Positions 42,369 through 51,310 of a stretch of DNA of 64,000 nt are shown here, in pieces (position 1 is the stretch's first letter; each line of letters starts with the position of its first letter). This DNA is from CAVRXT01 sp963725655. Lineage in GTDB: Bacteria; Acidobacteriota; Terriglobia; Acidiferrales; UBA7541. Location of the stretch: the NCBI GenBank assembly GCA_963725655.1, contig CAVRYY010000001.1, positions 1,302,001 to 1,366,000 on the forward strand, given 5' to 3'. The notes beneath the pieces are model-generated. The model saw nothing but the letters and a program-made list of their open reading frames with translations, was not told the origin of the DNA and did no database searches. Both the position numbers and the translations under genes were made by a program.

Positions 42369-43266
42369 GTCACCGGCGGTGGTCGCGCGGCTGGCCGAGT
42401 TGGGAGTGGAGTTGCGGCAGGGAGTTTCGCTGCGGACGCTGACGTCTCTGGGGATCGGCGGGCAGACCGACATTTTGTTGCTGCGGCGATACGAGGGATT
42501 GCCGGAAGCGATTTCGCTCCTGAAACGAGAAGGAATCCCCTACCGGTTCCTGGGCGGGGGAACGAACGTGCTGGTGGTCGATGGTGAATTGCCGTGGGTG
42601 GTGTTGCAACTGCCTTCGGCGCCATCGACCGCGAAGATCGAAGGGAACCGCGCGTACATTGATGCAGCGGCGGACCTCGGCGGCTCAGTGACGTACTGCG
42701 CGAAAAATAATTTGGGCGGCATGGAAGGGCTGATCGGCGTGCCGGGCAGCATTGGCGGCGCGCTGCGGATGAATGCCGGGGCCTATGGGACGCAGATTGG
42801 AACTTACGTCCGTGCCGTGGAGTTGTATCGCGGAGCGACCGAGCGAATCGAAACATTGCGCGGCGAAGACATTCACTTCGACTATCGGCACACTTCGTTC
42901 GCGCCGGACGATGTGATGTTGCGAGTGGAGTTGGATCTGCCTTCCATGCCGTACAAGGAAATCGTGGCGGGCATCAAGGTGTGCAACGAAAAGCGGCGGA
43001 ACAGCCAGCCGCTGAATCAGAAAAGCGCCGGCTGCATTTTTAAGAATCCGCCGGGTGGTTCGGCCGGGCGAATGATCGACGAGCTGAAACTGAAGGGGCA
43101 CCGGCGCGGGGGAGCGATGGTCAGCGACCGTCACGCCAATTTCTTCGTCAACGCCGGCGGAGCGAGCTCCGACGACATGCTGGGATTGATCGCGGATGTG
43201 CGGGAACGAGTGCGCGCAGCCTTTGGAGTAGATCTCGAAAACGAAGTGATTGTGTGGAATAACTGA
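42358..43266 (+). CDS. murB: UDP-N-acetylenolpyruvylglucosamine reductase MurB
   Basis: FAD-dependent enzyme that makes UDP-MurNAc. The FAD-binding part shows FLGGGTNVLV and the GLIGVPGSIGGALRMNAGAYG block. The C-terminal domain has SAGCIFKNPPG, where the residue that donates the proton is Cys instead of the Ser of E. coli MurB, a known natural variant. At 302 aa, with no tyrosine-loop extension, it belongs to the shorter (type II) class. The start lies 11 bases inside murC. Confidence 0.95.
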   Translation: MRIESPAVVARLAELGVELRQGVSLRTLTSLGIGGQTDILLLRRYEGLPEAISLLKREGIPYRFLGGGTNVLVVDGELPWVVLQLPSAPSTAKIEGNRAYIDAAADLGGSVTYCAKNNLGGMEGLIGVPGSIGGALRMNAGAYGTQIGTYVRAVELYRGATERIETLRGEDIHFDYRHTSFAPDDVMLRVELDLPSMPYKEIVAGIKVCNEKRRNSQPLNQKSAGCIFKNPPGGSAGRMIDELKLKGHRRGGAMVSDRHANFFVNAGGASSDDMLGLIADVRERVRAAFGVDLENEVIVWNN

Positions 43267-43280
43267 GAAGAGCGAAAACT

Positions 43281-44396
43281 ATGGAAGCGGAAGCGTATCC
43301 CCAGGAAGTACTCGCCGAACAGGAACCGCGATATTTGCGGCGGCAAAAGCCGCTGGAAATCAAGCGGCGGAAGTTCGGGAAAAAAGCGTGGAAGGGATAT
43401 CTGCGATGGCCGGCGGTGGCGGCCGCGGCGATCACCGCGCTGGTGGCGGTGTATTTGGCCAGCCATTTCCTGCTGGCGTCGCCGAGCATGGCCCTGCTGC
43501 ATCCGGGGCAGGTGGAGCTAGCCGGGAATAAGTATGTGTCGCGCGCCGCGGTGCTGGAAATTTTCTCCAGCGATCGCGGGCGAAGCGTGCTGCGAATTCC
43601 GCTCGATGAACGTCGCCAGCAGCTGGAAACGCTGCCGTGGGTGGAGCAAGCGGTGGTACGGCGCGCGCTGCCAAATCGTATCGAGGTTGAATTGGTGGAG
43701 CGTGTGCCGGTGGCGTTCCTGCGGCAAGGAAGCGATCTGGCGCTGACGGACGCGCATGGCGTGATTCTGGACCGCCCGACGGAAGGCGACTTTCATTTTC
43801 CGGTAGTCACTGGGATTAACGCGGTGATGCCGGCTGATGCGCGGGACCGGCGCATGCAAATGTATTCGTCGTTTCTGCACGGGATCGACGCGGCGCGCGG
43901 TGGCGCGAGCGAGATGGTCAGCGAAGTGGACGTGCAGGACGTGACCGACCTGAAGGCCACGCTCCAGGGGCTGCCGCCGGTAGGCGGCAATTCGGCCGGG
44001 TCAAATCCTGCCTGGAGCGAAGCGGACCGGCCGTTGTTCGTTCATTTTGGCGACCGGGATTTTCAGGCAAGGTATCAAACGCTGCTCGATAACTTGGGTC
44101 AATGGCGTGCGACGGCGGGGCGCGTCGAGTCGGTGGATCTGCGATTCGATCGCGAAGTAGTGGTGAACCCTGAAGAACATCTGCCCGCAGCCCGCAGGAC
44201 GGCTGTCGCGGCAGTGGCTTCGTCCACCGGTAACGGCGCGGCTAGCCGCGTGGCAATTGGGCATGGCACTTTGCCGGCGGCAAAACCAGTTGCCGCGCAC
44301 GTCGCCGCGAAATCCGCAGGCAGCAAAACGATGAAAGCGAATGCGGCGAAGGCGTCCAGCACCAAGCCGGCAGCGAGTAAAGGGCGCGATCGCTGA
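43281..44396 (+). CDS. ftsQ: Cell division protein FtsQ/DivIB
   Basis: Bitopic divisome protein. A basic cytoplasmic segment of about 45 residues precedes one membrane helix near 50-72 (WPAVAAAAITALVAVYLASHF). The POTRA domain follows at about 78-145 (VELAGNKYVSRAAVLEIF, PWVEQAVVRRALPNRIEVELVER) and the beta domain to about 295. The last 70-75 residues are an unusual Ala/Lys/Ser-rich tail (KPVAAHVAAKSAGSKTMKA), resembling histone H1-like sequence, not part of the family. Being periplasmic, such a basic tail could touch peptidoglycan or anionic polymers; that is speculation. Confidence 0.9.
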   Translation: MEAEAYPQEVLAEQEPRYLRRQKPLEIKRRKFGKKAWKGYLRWPAVAAAAITALVAVYLASHFLLASPSMALLHPGQVELAGNKYVSRAAVLEIFSSDRGRSVLRIPLDERRQQLETLPWVEQAVVRRALPNRIEVELVERVPVAFLRQGSDLALTDAHGVILDRPTEGDFHFPVVTGINAVMPADARDRRMQMYSSFLHGIDAARGGASEMVSEVDVQDVTDLKATLQGLPPVGGNSAGSNPAWSEADRPLFVHFGDRDFQARYQTLLDNLGQWRATAGRVESVDLRFDREVVVNPEEHLPAARRTAVAAVASSTGNGAASRVAIGHGTLPAAKPVAAHVAAKSAGSKTMKANAAKASSTKPAASKGRDR

Positions 44397-44472
44397 GTCC
44401 GAGCGCTCGCAGGGATTGAGATTCATGTCAGCGCTGGGGGCCAGCGTCTGAAGCAACGAAGGAGCGGGGGAC

Positions 44473-45690
44473 TTGGGAAAAAGAGATAGGCAAGTGGTCG
44501 GGCTGGATATTGGAAGCACCAAGACCTGCGCGCTGATCGGCGAAATCGATGACGACGGTCACGTGAAGTTTCTGGGCTTGGGCGCCGCGGAATCGAAAGG
44601 GTGGCGCAAGGGCCAGATCGTGAATCTGGATTTGGCGGTTAGCTCGATCCGGCGCGCGGTGGAGGAAGCTGAAGCGGTGGTGGGGTTCCCGGTGGAGGCG
44701 GCGCTGATCGGGGTGGCGGGCGGCCACGTTCGCGGGGTGAACAGCCGCGGAGGAATAACCCTGGGACAGAAATCGCGGGACGTCGATCGCGACGATGTGC
44801 GCCGTGCGGTGGACGCGGCGCGCAACGTTTCGCTGCCGCTGGACCGGGAAGTGCTGCACGTGCTGCCGCAGGAATTTTTCCTGGATGCGCAGGACAACAT
44901 TCGCGATCCCGCGGGCATGATGGGGCAACGCCTGGAAGCGAACGTGCATATCGTCACCGCTTCGGCAGCCGCTGCGCAGAACGTGGTAACTGCGGTGAAT
45001 CGTGCCGGGGTGCGGGTGACGGATACGGTGCTGGAGGCGTTGGCCTCGGCAGACGCGTGCTTGACCCAGGACGAGCGGGAACTGGGCGTGTGCCTTTTGG
45101 ATATCGGCGGAGGGACGACGGAAGTGATCGTCTACAGTGGAGGCGTGGTGCGACACACCGGCGCGGTGCCGGTGGGCGGCGACCATTTTACGAATGATCT
45201 GGCGGTCGGGCTGCGCACGCCCATTCCGGAAGCCGAGGCGATTAAGAGAAAACACGCCACGGCTTGCCGCGAGACGATGGTTCAGGACGCGGCGATTGAA
45301 ATAGCCAGCGTGGGCGAACGTCCGCCGCGGACGGTCTATTCGCGCATGTTGTGCGAGATCGCCGAAGCGCGCACCCAGGAACTGATTACCCTGGTGCGCG
45401 ACGATCTGCGCCATGCGGGCCTGGACTCACAGATTCCCGCTGGGCTGGTTTTCACCGGCGGCGGATCGCGGCTTCATGGCCTGACGGAACTGGCCGAGCG
45501 CATGCTGGCCATGCCGGTGCGCATCGCGTCACCGCGCGGGCTGGCGGGCATGAGCGAAGAGGTATCACAACCGGAATATTCAACGTCGGTAGGGCTGGTG
45601 TTGTACGGAACGCGCGCGCGCCGCATGGCCGGGCAGCGCGCCACCGGATGGACCAGCAAGTTCAAAGCATTATTTGCAGGTCAGTCATGA
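44473..45690 (+). CDS. ftsA: Cell division protein FtsA
   Basis: Actin-like ATPase that tethers FtsZ to the membrane. ATP-binding motifs are VVGLDIGSTKTCALIGE at the N-terminus, CLLDIGGGTTEVIVYSGG near residue 210 and GLVFTGGGSRLHGL near 320. The SHS2 (1C) domain lies at about 85-160. The C-terminus ends in a basic amphipathic-looking segment (TSKFKALFAGQ), matching the membrane-targeting helix. The start is TTG at 44473 with GGAGCGGGGG upstream; no ATG is nearby. Its stop overlaps an in-frame ATG upstream of ftsZ. Confidence 0.95.
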   Translation: MGKRDRQVVGLDIGSTKTCALIGEIDDDGHVKFLGLGAAESKGWRKGQIVNLDLAVSSIRRAVEEAEAVVGFPVEAALIGVAGGHVRGVNSRGGITLGQKSRDVDRDDVRRAVDAARNVSLPLDREVLHVLPQEFFLDAQDNIRDPAGMMGQRLEANVHIVTASAAAAQNVVTAVNRAGVRVTDTVLEALASADACLTQDERELGVCLLDIGGGTTEVIVYSGGVVRHTGAVPVGGDHFTNDLAVGLRTPIPEAEAIKRKHATACRETMVQDAAIEIASVGERPPRTVYSRMLCEIAEARTQELITLVRDDLRHAGLDSQIPAGLVFTGGGSRLHGLTELAERMLAMPVRIASPRGLAGMSEEVSQPEYSTSVGLVLYGTRARRMAGQRATGWTSKFKALFAGQS

Positions 45691-45713
45691 GGGATCCTCT
45701 GAGGGGAGGGATT

Positions 45714-46862
45714 ATGTCGAAAGAGCTGCGAGTTTCATTTAGTGAGGATGTTACCAACGGCGCCCGGATCAAGGTGATCGGAGTGGGCGGCGGCGGTTCG
45801 AACGCGGTGAATCGCATGATTCGGGCGAAGGTCGAGGGTGTTGAGTTCATCGCCGCGAATACCGATTTGCAGGCACTGAAGTTGTCGCAAGCACCGGTGA
45901 AGCTGCAGTTGGGCGCAAAGCTCAGCAAAGGCTTGGGTGCGGGCGCTAATCCCGAAGTCGGGCGGAAGGCTGCGCTCGAGGACACCGAGAAAATTCTGGA
46001 AGCGCTGGACGGCGCGGATATGGTCTTCGTCACCGCCGGACTCGGCGGAGGCACGGGAAGCGGAGCGGCGCCGGTGGTGGCGAACCTGGCCAGCGAGCTC
46101 GGCGCGCTGACCGTAGCGGTGGTCACCAAGCCGTTCGCGTTCGAGGGCAAGCGGCGCTTGCAGCAGGCCGAGCAATCGCTGGCCGAGCTGATCGGATGCG
46201 TCGATACGGTGGTGGTGATTCCCAATGAGCGATTGATGGAAACGGTGGAGCACGGTACCAGCTTCTTTGAAGCGTTCCGCATCGCCGACGATATTCTGCG
46301 CCAGGCGGTGCAGGGAATCAGCGACATCATCACCATTCCCGGCATCATCAACCGCGACTTCGCGGACGTGAAGACCATCATGTCCGGACAAGGCTATGCG
46401 GTGATGGGCACGGCGGTTGCCAGCGGCCCGAACCGCGCGGTAGACGCGGCCAACCGCGCCATCAACAGCCCGCTGCTGGAAGACAATTGCATCCAGGGGG
46501 CGCAGGGAATTCTGATCAACATTACCGGATCGTCGACGCTCAGCCTGCACGAAGTGCATGAGGCGTCGTCGATCATCCAGAAGGCCGCGCACGAAGACGC
46601 CAACATTATTTTCGGCGCGGTGCAGGATGATGCCATGAAGGAATCGGTGAAGATCACCGTAATTGCCGCCGGCTTCCGAGAAGTGGCGATTCGCAAGAAT
46701 CAGCCGCGTCCGTCATATCTGCCCAAGACGTGGAAGGCAGCTCGCGAACCGCAACCCGCAGCCATGGACGCGCCGCGCAGCATCGACGAAATAATTCACA
46801 AGGTGCCGGCCGACGATCTGGACGTGCCCACGTTCCTCCGTCGCCAGGCCCAGAAGGCGTAG
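45714..46862 (+). CDS. ftsZ: Cell division GTPase FtsZ
   Basis: Tubulin-like GTPase forming the Z ring. The nucleotide-binding marks are KVIGVGGGGSNAVNRM at the start and the tubulin signature GGGTGSGAAPVVA near residue 105, followed by NERLMETVEHGTSF with the T7-loop region. The conserved C-terminal peptide that binds FtsA is present as DVPTFLRRQ near the end, after a short linker of about 45 residues. The protein is 382 aa. ATG 45714 is chosen for its strong Shine-Dalgarno (GAGGGGAGGG); ATG 45687, overlapping the ftsA stop, would add nine residues. Confidence 0.97.
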   Translation: MSKELRVSFSEDVTNGARIKVIGVGGGGSNAVNRMIRAKVEGVEFIAANTDLQALKLSQAPVKLQLGAKLSKGLGAGANPEVGRKAALEDTEKILEALDGADMVFVTAGLGGGTGSGAAPVVANLASELGALTVAVVTKPFAFEGKRRLQQAEQSLAELIGCVDTVVVIPNERLMETVEHGTSFFEAFRIADDILRQAVQGISDIITIPGIINRDFADVKTIMSGQGYAVMGTAVASGPNRAVDAANRAINSPLLEDNCIQGAQGILINITGSSTLSLHEVHEASSIIQKAAHEDANIIFGAVQDDAMKESVKITVIAAGFREVAIRKNQPRPSYLPKTWKAAREPQPAAMDAPRSIDEIIHKVPADDLDVPTFLRRQAQKA

Positions 46863-46925
46863 GACCCATCGCAGCCAATGTAGATCGGCGGCTCGAATCC
46901 GGCTGCCACAGCGAACGGAAGGCTT

Positions 46926-46971
46926 TGCGCGAAACGAGAACAGACGGAATGGTCGCATCTCGTTTCGCGCA
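46926..46971 (+). terminator. Perfect 13-bp inverted repeat after ftsZ
   Basis: TGCGCGAAACGAG (46926-46938) pairs perfectly with CTCGTTTCGCGCA (46959-46971) across a 20-base loop and is followed by CTTTGTTT. It is the best candidate for the end of the dcw transcript. The rest of the 304-base gap up to 47167 holds no gene I can see. Confidence 0.5.
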
Positions 46972-47166
46972 CTTTGTTTACAACGGTTAATCGGCACGCC
47001 ACACTTTTTAGGCGGGTATTCCCCGCAAGTTTTCAGTTCATCGTATACCGTAACGTGCCCCGAGCCTTACGTCGTTCTGCCGATGGTGCTCTGTGGCCGG
47101 GCTGCTAACCTTCCCGACTGGCAATTTCCGTTAAAGCGACTCGAATCGCGAAGGAGCATCCAGCCG

Positions 47167-48105
47167 ATGGAACAATCTACCGTTTCACCTTCAAGCATAC
47201 GTCAGTCAGCCGTCTTTGCCGATAGCACAGTCAAAAACGAATCCAACTCCTCTGGCGTGTCCTGGGCGGCAGTGATTGGCGGCGCTTTCGTCACCGCCGC
47301 GTTGTCGCTCATTCTGCTCGCTCTGGGCACCGGGGTCGGCCTGTCGTCGGTTTCGCCATGGTCCAACGTCGGGGCAAGCGCCTCCGCTATCGGCGCCGCG
47401 GCGATCGCCTGGTTCATCGTCATGCAGATCCTGGCGTCGTCCTTTGGTGGCTATCTGGCTGGCCGGCTCCGCACAAAGTGGGCTGGCATTCATTCGGACG
47501 AAGTCTATTTCCGAGATACCGCACATGGCTTCCTGGCGTGGGCTGTCGCGTTGGTTATCACCGCGGCATTCCTGGCGACGGCAGCCGCGGCCATGGTTGG
47601 CGGCGCTCCTTCCTCCGCTTCGGCCAGTGGCAGCGCTGCCTCGAGCGCAGCAAATAGCAGTCGCGCCCTCGATCCCAACCAGTATTTCGTCGACACCTTA
47701 TTTCGGTCGGATCGCAAAATTGCTGATCCGTCAGTCGGGAATTTGCCCGTTGGGAATTCGCCGGCGACCGGATCAGCGGTTGTAAATCCCAATTCAACGG
47801 ATAGCCGGACTCAACGCGAAGCAGCGCTAATTTTTGCGAATGGTATCCGCCAGGGAACGATGCCGCCATCCGACCAGGCCTATTTGGCTCAGCTTGTTTC
47901 CGAACAAACCGGGCTAACGCAGCCAGACGCGGCAAAGCGCGTGTCGGACGTCTTCGGCGCAGCGCAACAGGCCACCGACGCCGCGCGCAAGGCGCTAGCC
48001 CACGCATCGATCTGGATCTTTCTGGCTCTGTTGATTGGGGCGTTTTGCGCGAGTCTGGCGGCGACATTCGGCGGCCGCCAGCGCGATCACGTCGTCGTCG
48101 TTTAA
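47167..48105 (+). CDS. Gly/Ala/Ser-rich membrane protein, unknown function
   Basis: A 312-aa protein with helices near residues 30-58 (WAAVIGGAFVTAALSLILLAL), 72-97, 118-145 and 285-303. The segment FGGYLAGRLRTKW and the IHSDEVYFRDTAHGFLAWA block are conserved in a membrane family that I recall from Rhizobiales and other soil bacteria. A long Ser/Asn/Asp-rich loop of about 130 residues lies between helices 3 and 4. ATG 47167 is chosen; GAAGGAG lies about 10 bases upstream. The next gene is the 24-residue ORF, 69 bases downstream. Confidence 0.7.
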   Translation: MEQSTVSPSSIRQSAVFADSTVKNESNSSGVSWAAVIGGAFVTAALSLILLALGTGVGLSSVSPWSNVGASASAIGAAAIAWFIVMQILASSFGGYLAGRLRTKWAGIHSDEVYFRDTAHGFLAWAVALVITAAFLATAAAAMVGGAPSSASASGSAASSAANSSRALDPNQYFVDTLFRSDRKIADPSVGNLPVGNSPATGSAVVNPNSTDSRTQREAALIFANGIRQGTMPPSDQAYLAQLVSEQTGLTQPDAAKRVSDVFGAAQQATDAARKALAHASIWIFLALLIGAFCASLAATFGGRQRDHVVVV

Positions 48106-48174
48106 CAGTGAGTCCCGGCTTCAGCCGTAAAGAATCGGACGTGAACTTACGCGACGGTCACAAGGAGGATTACT

Positions 48175-48249
48175 ATGCGTTCCATCATTTTGTTGTTGCT
48201 CGGAGTGCCCATTCCAATCGTCATTCTCATCGCTCTATTGAGTCACTAG
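48175..48249 (+). CDS. 24-residue hydrophobic small protein
   Basis: An ORF of 24 codons reading MRSIILLLLGVPIPIVILIA and ending LLSH. A perfect AGGAGG Shine-Dalgarno is centred eight bases ahead of the ATG. The product is a single membrane helix with a V-P-I-P kink. I recall similarly short proteins beginning MRxIILLLLG-P-I-P in soil Alphaproteobacteria, usually near stress or membrane genes, but no function is known. It is probably co-transcribed with the membrane protein gene 69 bases upstream. Confidence 0.65.
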   Translation: MRSIILLLLGVPIPIVILIALLSH

Positions 48250-48318
48250 ATGGCCAACGGAATTTCTGAGGCGGAGGCTGACTGTGCAGTCCGCCCCCGT
48301 CTCAGGCTGTCGCAACCC

Positions 48319-50409
48319 CTACTGTTCTGCTTCGCGTTCCCAGAATCGCCCGGTGCGGGCGGCCGCTACGAAGTCTTTTACGCCAGCCTTGCCTTCGAGG
48401 TTCACGATTCCCGGTTGATCCGAATCGACTCCCGCGCGACCGGCCAATGCTGGGCTTCCGGAAATGCCCACCGCCTTACAGTGCCGGACTCCGTCCATTA
48501 CGAATGACACCGCATTCGGATCGCCGGAAAGCTTCTGATCGCCCTGCGGGCCCGACAACACAGCAACCGCATCGAAGAGAACCGACGGCGAGGCTCGCAG
48601 CGCCATGTCTGCCGGATGCAACTTGCCCTGCGAATCGGTGTCCCCTTGAATTTTCGCGGTGACGATCGCCGCCGTCGCGCCTTCACTTTCAATCTGCGCC
48701 AGCAAATCCTTTTTCAGCTTGGCGTCGAATCCTGCCCCGAGCAGCACTCCCACCTTCCGGCCTGCCAACGTGGGCTTAGTCTTTCCGTAGAGCCGTAGAG
48801 CCGGGCTTGGGTCCAAATCCAAAGGAGTTCTAGCCGGCGTAATCTTCTCGGCCTTGCCTTCGGCGCCTAGTGCGGTGATCACCTGACCGGCGAGATCCTT
48901 GTCGATCAGGATGAGATGGCCAAGCATCTTGAAGCGGATGGCCTCGGTTTCCAGTTTGCCCAGTTCGAACGTCAGCGCATTTGCCAAGTGCTTTTGTTCC
49001 GGCGGAGTGATCGAACGATAGAAGAGCCGGGCTTGGGAATAATGGTCGGCAAACGTCTCCGATCGCACCCGCATCGCACTGCCCGTCACCAGGCGGCTGT
49101 CAGAAGTGTGGAAACCCCGCTCCATCGATTCGCGCGGCGCCTCCGGATCGAGCGAGTTCGGTTCGTAGCTCACCCGGCCCTTTTGCAGGCTCATCTGATG
49201 GATGCCGTCGCGTTGCAGATTGTGGAACGGGCACTTCGGCGCATTCACCGGGAGCTGATGAAAATTGGGCCCGCCGAGCCGGCTGATCTGGGTGTCCAGG
49301 TAAGAGAACAGGCGTCCTTGCAGCAGCGGATCTTCCGAGAAATCGATACCCGGAACGATGTGGCTTGGGCAAAACGCCACTTGTTCGGTCTCGGCAAAGA
49401 AGTTATCGGGATTGCGATTCAAGACCATCTTCCCGACCATCTCCACCGGCACCAATTCCTCGGGAATCACCTTGGTAGCGTCAAGCACGTCGAACTGAAA
49501 ACGGTCCGCGAAGTCCTGATCGAATATTTGCAGTCCGAGTTCGAACTCCGGAAAATCACCGCCGGCAATCGCGTTCCATAAATCACGGCGGTGGAAATCA
49601 GGGTCGGCTCCGCTAATTTTGACCGCCTCATCCCACAGCACCGAGCTGTTTCCCAACTTTGGTCTCCAATGGAACTTCACGAAATGGCTTTCACCGGCTT
49701 CATTTACCAGCCGGAAAGTGTGGATTCCGAAGCCCTCCATCATCCGCAGCGAACGTGGGATGGCCCGGTCAGACATCACCCACATGATCATGTGCAGCGA
49801 CTCCGGCATCAGCGAAATGAAATCCCAGAAAGTATCGTGCGCCGAGGCGGCCTGGGGAAAACCGCGGTCCGGTTCGATCTTTACCGCATGGATAAGGTCG
49901 GGAAACTTCATTGCGTCCTGGATAAAAAAGACCGGAATGTTATTCCCCACCAGGTCGAAATTGCCTTGCGAGGTGTAGAACTTCACCGCGAACCCGCGCA
50001 CATCGCGAGCCAGGTCCGTCGAACCGCGCTCTCCCGCCACGGTTGAAAAGCGTACGAAAACCGGTGTCTGCACCTTGGGATCGTTCAGAAACGCGGCCTT
50101 GCTGAACTTCTTCATCGATCGATAGGGCTGGAAATATCCATGCGCCCCGGCGCCGCGGGCGTGAACGATTCTTTCCGGCGTTCTCTCGTGATCGAAATGG
50201 GTGATCTTTTCACGCAGGATGAAATCTTCCAGCACGGTCGGACCGCGTTCGCCGGCGTGCAGCGAATTCTGATTATCCGAAATCGCCAGCCCCTGGTTGG
50301 TGGTCAGCGGCACTTGTTCGCGCAAGGCCTGCTGATGCGTTTCGCCGCCCGAAGAAGTCTTGCTGGAATCAGCGCGCGATGATTTTGGCTTGGTAGGTTT
50401 TTTTGCCAT
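48319..50409 (-). CDS. katE: Large-subunit (HPII-type) monofunctional catalase
   Basis: Heme catalase of 696 aa decomposing hydrogen peroxide. The active-site His is H83 (RIVHARGAGAHGYF), the Asn lies in FDLVGNNIPVFFIQDA, and the proximal heme Tyr in GRLFSYLDTQISRLG. The final 150 residues form the class I glutamine-amidotransferase-like (flavodoxin-like) domain typical of large-subunit catalases (GRKVGVLLGAGFDAKLKKDL). ATG 50409 follows AGAGGAA; an upstream in-frame extension of 73 codons has no family counterpart and is rejected. The gene lies divergent from the yciE-like gene, with a palindrome in its control region. Confidence 0.95.
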   Translation of the reverse strand: MAKKPTKPKSSRADSSKTSSGGETHQQALREQVPLTTNQGLAISDNQNSLHAGERGPTVLEDFILREKITHFDHERTPERIVHARGAGAHGYFQPYRSMKKFSKAAFLNDPKVQTPVFVRFSTVAGERGSTDLARDVRGFAVKFYTSQGNFDLVGNNIPVFFIQDAMKFPDLIHAVKIEPDRGFPQAASAHDTFWDFISLMPESLHMIMWVMSDRAIPRSLRMMEGFGIHTFRLVNEAGESHFVKFHWRPKLGNSSVLWDEAVKISGADPDFHRRDLWNAIAGGDFPEFELGLQIFDQDFADRFQFDVLDATKVIPEELVPVEMVGKMVLNRNPDNFFAETEQVAFCPSHIVPGIDFSEDPLLQGRLFSYLDTQISRLGGPNFHQLPVNAPKCPFHNLQRDGIHQMSLQKGRVSYEPNSLDPEAPRESMERGFHTSDSRLVTGSAMRVRSETFADHYSQARLFYRSITPPEQKHLANALTFELGKLETEAIRFKMLGHLILIDKDLAGQVITALGAEGKAEKITPARTPLDLDPSPALRLYGKTKPTLAGRKVGVLLGAGFDAKLKKDLLAQIESEGATAAIVTAKIQGDTDSQGKLHPADMALRASPSVLFDAVAVLSGPQGDQKLSGDPNAVSFVMDGVRHCKAVGISGSPALAGRAGVDSDQPGIVNLEGKAGVKDFVAAARTGRFWEREAEQ

Positions 50410-50444
50410 GGTTCGTAGTTCCTCTGGACTCATTTGAGCTTGAA

Positions 50445-50462
50445 TACTCGTCCGTACGAGTA
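50445..50462 (-). promoter_or_regulatory. 18-bp palindrome upstream of katE
   Basis: TACTCGT (50445-50451) and ACGAGTA (50456-50462) form a perfect inverted repeat with a CCGT spacer, 35 bases upstream of the katE start codon. Size and position suit an operator for a dimeric regulator. The rest of the 317-base gap between katE and the next gene shows no gene. Confidence 0.5.
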
Positions 50463-50726
50463 CACGCAGACACCGCAGGTAATCGCATACACCATAGTGA
50501 GGATCGGGACGCCGCCGCCATACTCGGTACTGTGTAGGAACGAAAGCAGAAGCCGGTTCGCAGCAGGGGACGGACTGCACCCGTTGGCCACCTCGGCCGT
50601 TTTGGGATGCAGCGCTGCACATATTCATTTTCGATCTCTACATGGTTCTTGGGATGGCAGCGGTTCCGGCGGTCCGATCACACTGATCTCTGGAGTCAAA
50701 TTGCTACTGTTGCGAAGAGGAAACGC

Positions 50727-51245
50727 ATGGCTGACGAAACGCTGCGAACGCTGTACATCGATGAACTGAAAGACTTGCTGGACGCCGAAAATCAACTGAT
50801 TAAAGCGATACCAAAGATGGCCGAGGCCTCTACGTCGCCCGAATTGCGAGCTGGGTTTGAGCATCACCTGGTCCAGACCAAGAATCACGCTGCCCGCCTG
50901 GAGACGATCCTGACCGCACTCGGGGAAAAGCCGAAGGGCAAGAAGTGCAAGGGAATGCAGGGAATTGTGGAAGAAGGCGACGAAATTCTCGGAGAGGATT
51001 TTGAAGGCGCGCTGATGGATTCCGGCATTATCTCGGCGGCGCAGCGAGTCGAGCACTACGAAATGGCAGCTTACGGCTGCGTCCGCGATTACGCGAAGCT
51101 GTTGGGGGAGACCAATGCGGCGCAATCCCTGGAGCAGACGCTGGAGGAAGAGAAGGCGACCGATCAGAAATTGACGGAGCTAGCCCAAGTCATCAACCGT
51201 GCAGCAGCGAGTCTTGGAACAACCGCTCGCGGAGCGAAGGCGTAA
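50727..51245 (+). CDS. YciE/YciF-type ferritin-like protein (DUF892)
   Basis: A 172-aa all-helical protein of the DUF892 family (ferritin-like four-helix bundle). Family marks are LRTLYIDELKDLLDAENQL at the N-terminus, EHHLVQTKNHAARLETIL and the C-terminal QTLEEEKATDQKLTELAQ block. The carboxylate and His residues in these helices would bind a di-metal centre. Family genes are commonly induced by stress. ATG 50727 is preceded by AGAGGAAAC; an upstream open stretch to 50607 is non-homologous. Divergent transcription with katE suggests a shared stress role. Confidence 0.88.
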   Translation: MADETLRTLYIDELKDLLDAENQLIKAIPKMAEASTSPELRAGFEHHLVQTKNHAARLETILTALGEKPKGKKCKGMQGIVEEGDEILGEDFEGALMDSGIISAAQRVEHYEMAAYGCVRDYAKLLGETNAAQSLEQTLEEEKATDQKLTELAQVINRAAASLGTTARGAKA

Positions 51246-51310
51246 CGTCCTTGGCTAGGTGATGGCAGAAGGGTGGCGCGAGTCGCCCTTTCGTCCCGAT
51301 CCGTTCGGGT

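Noticed and set aside
46879..46915. tRNA 3'-half-like sequence after ftsZ (GGCTCGAATCCGGCTGCC)
   Set aside because: The presumed T stem does not pair properly and no matching 5' acceptor half exists nearby, so it is probably chance.
50410..50628. N-terminal extension of the catalase frame
   Set aside because: It includes the upstream palindrome and lacks similarity to catalases. ATG 50409 has a good Shine-Dalgarno.
51269..51291. Hairpin between the convergent yciE-like and DUF355 genes
   Set aside because: The stem needs a bulge and several wobble pairs, so it is too weak to list as a terminator.
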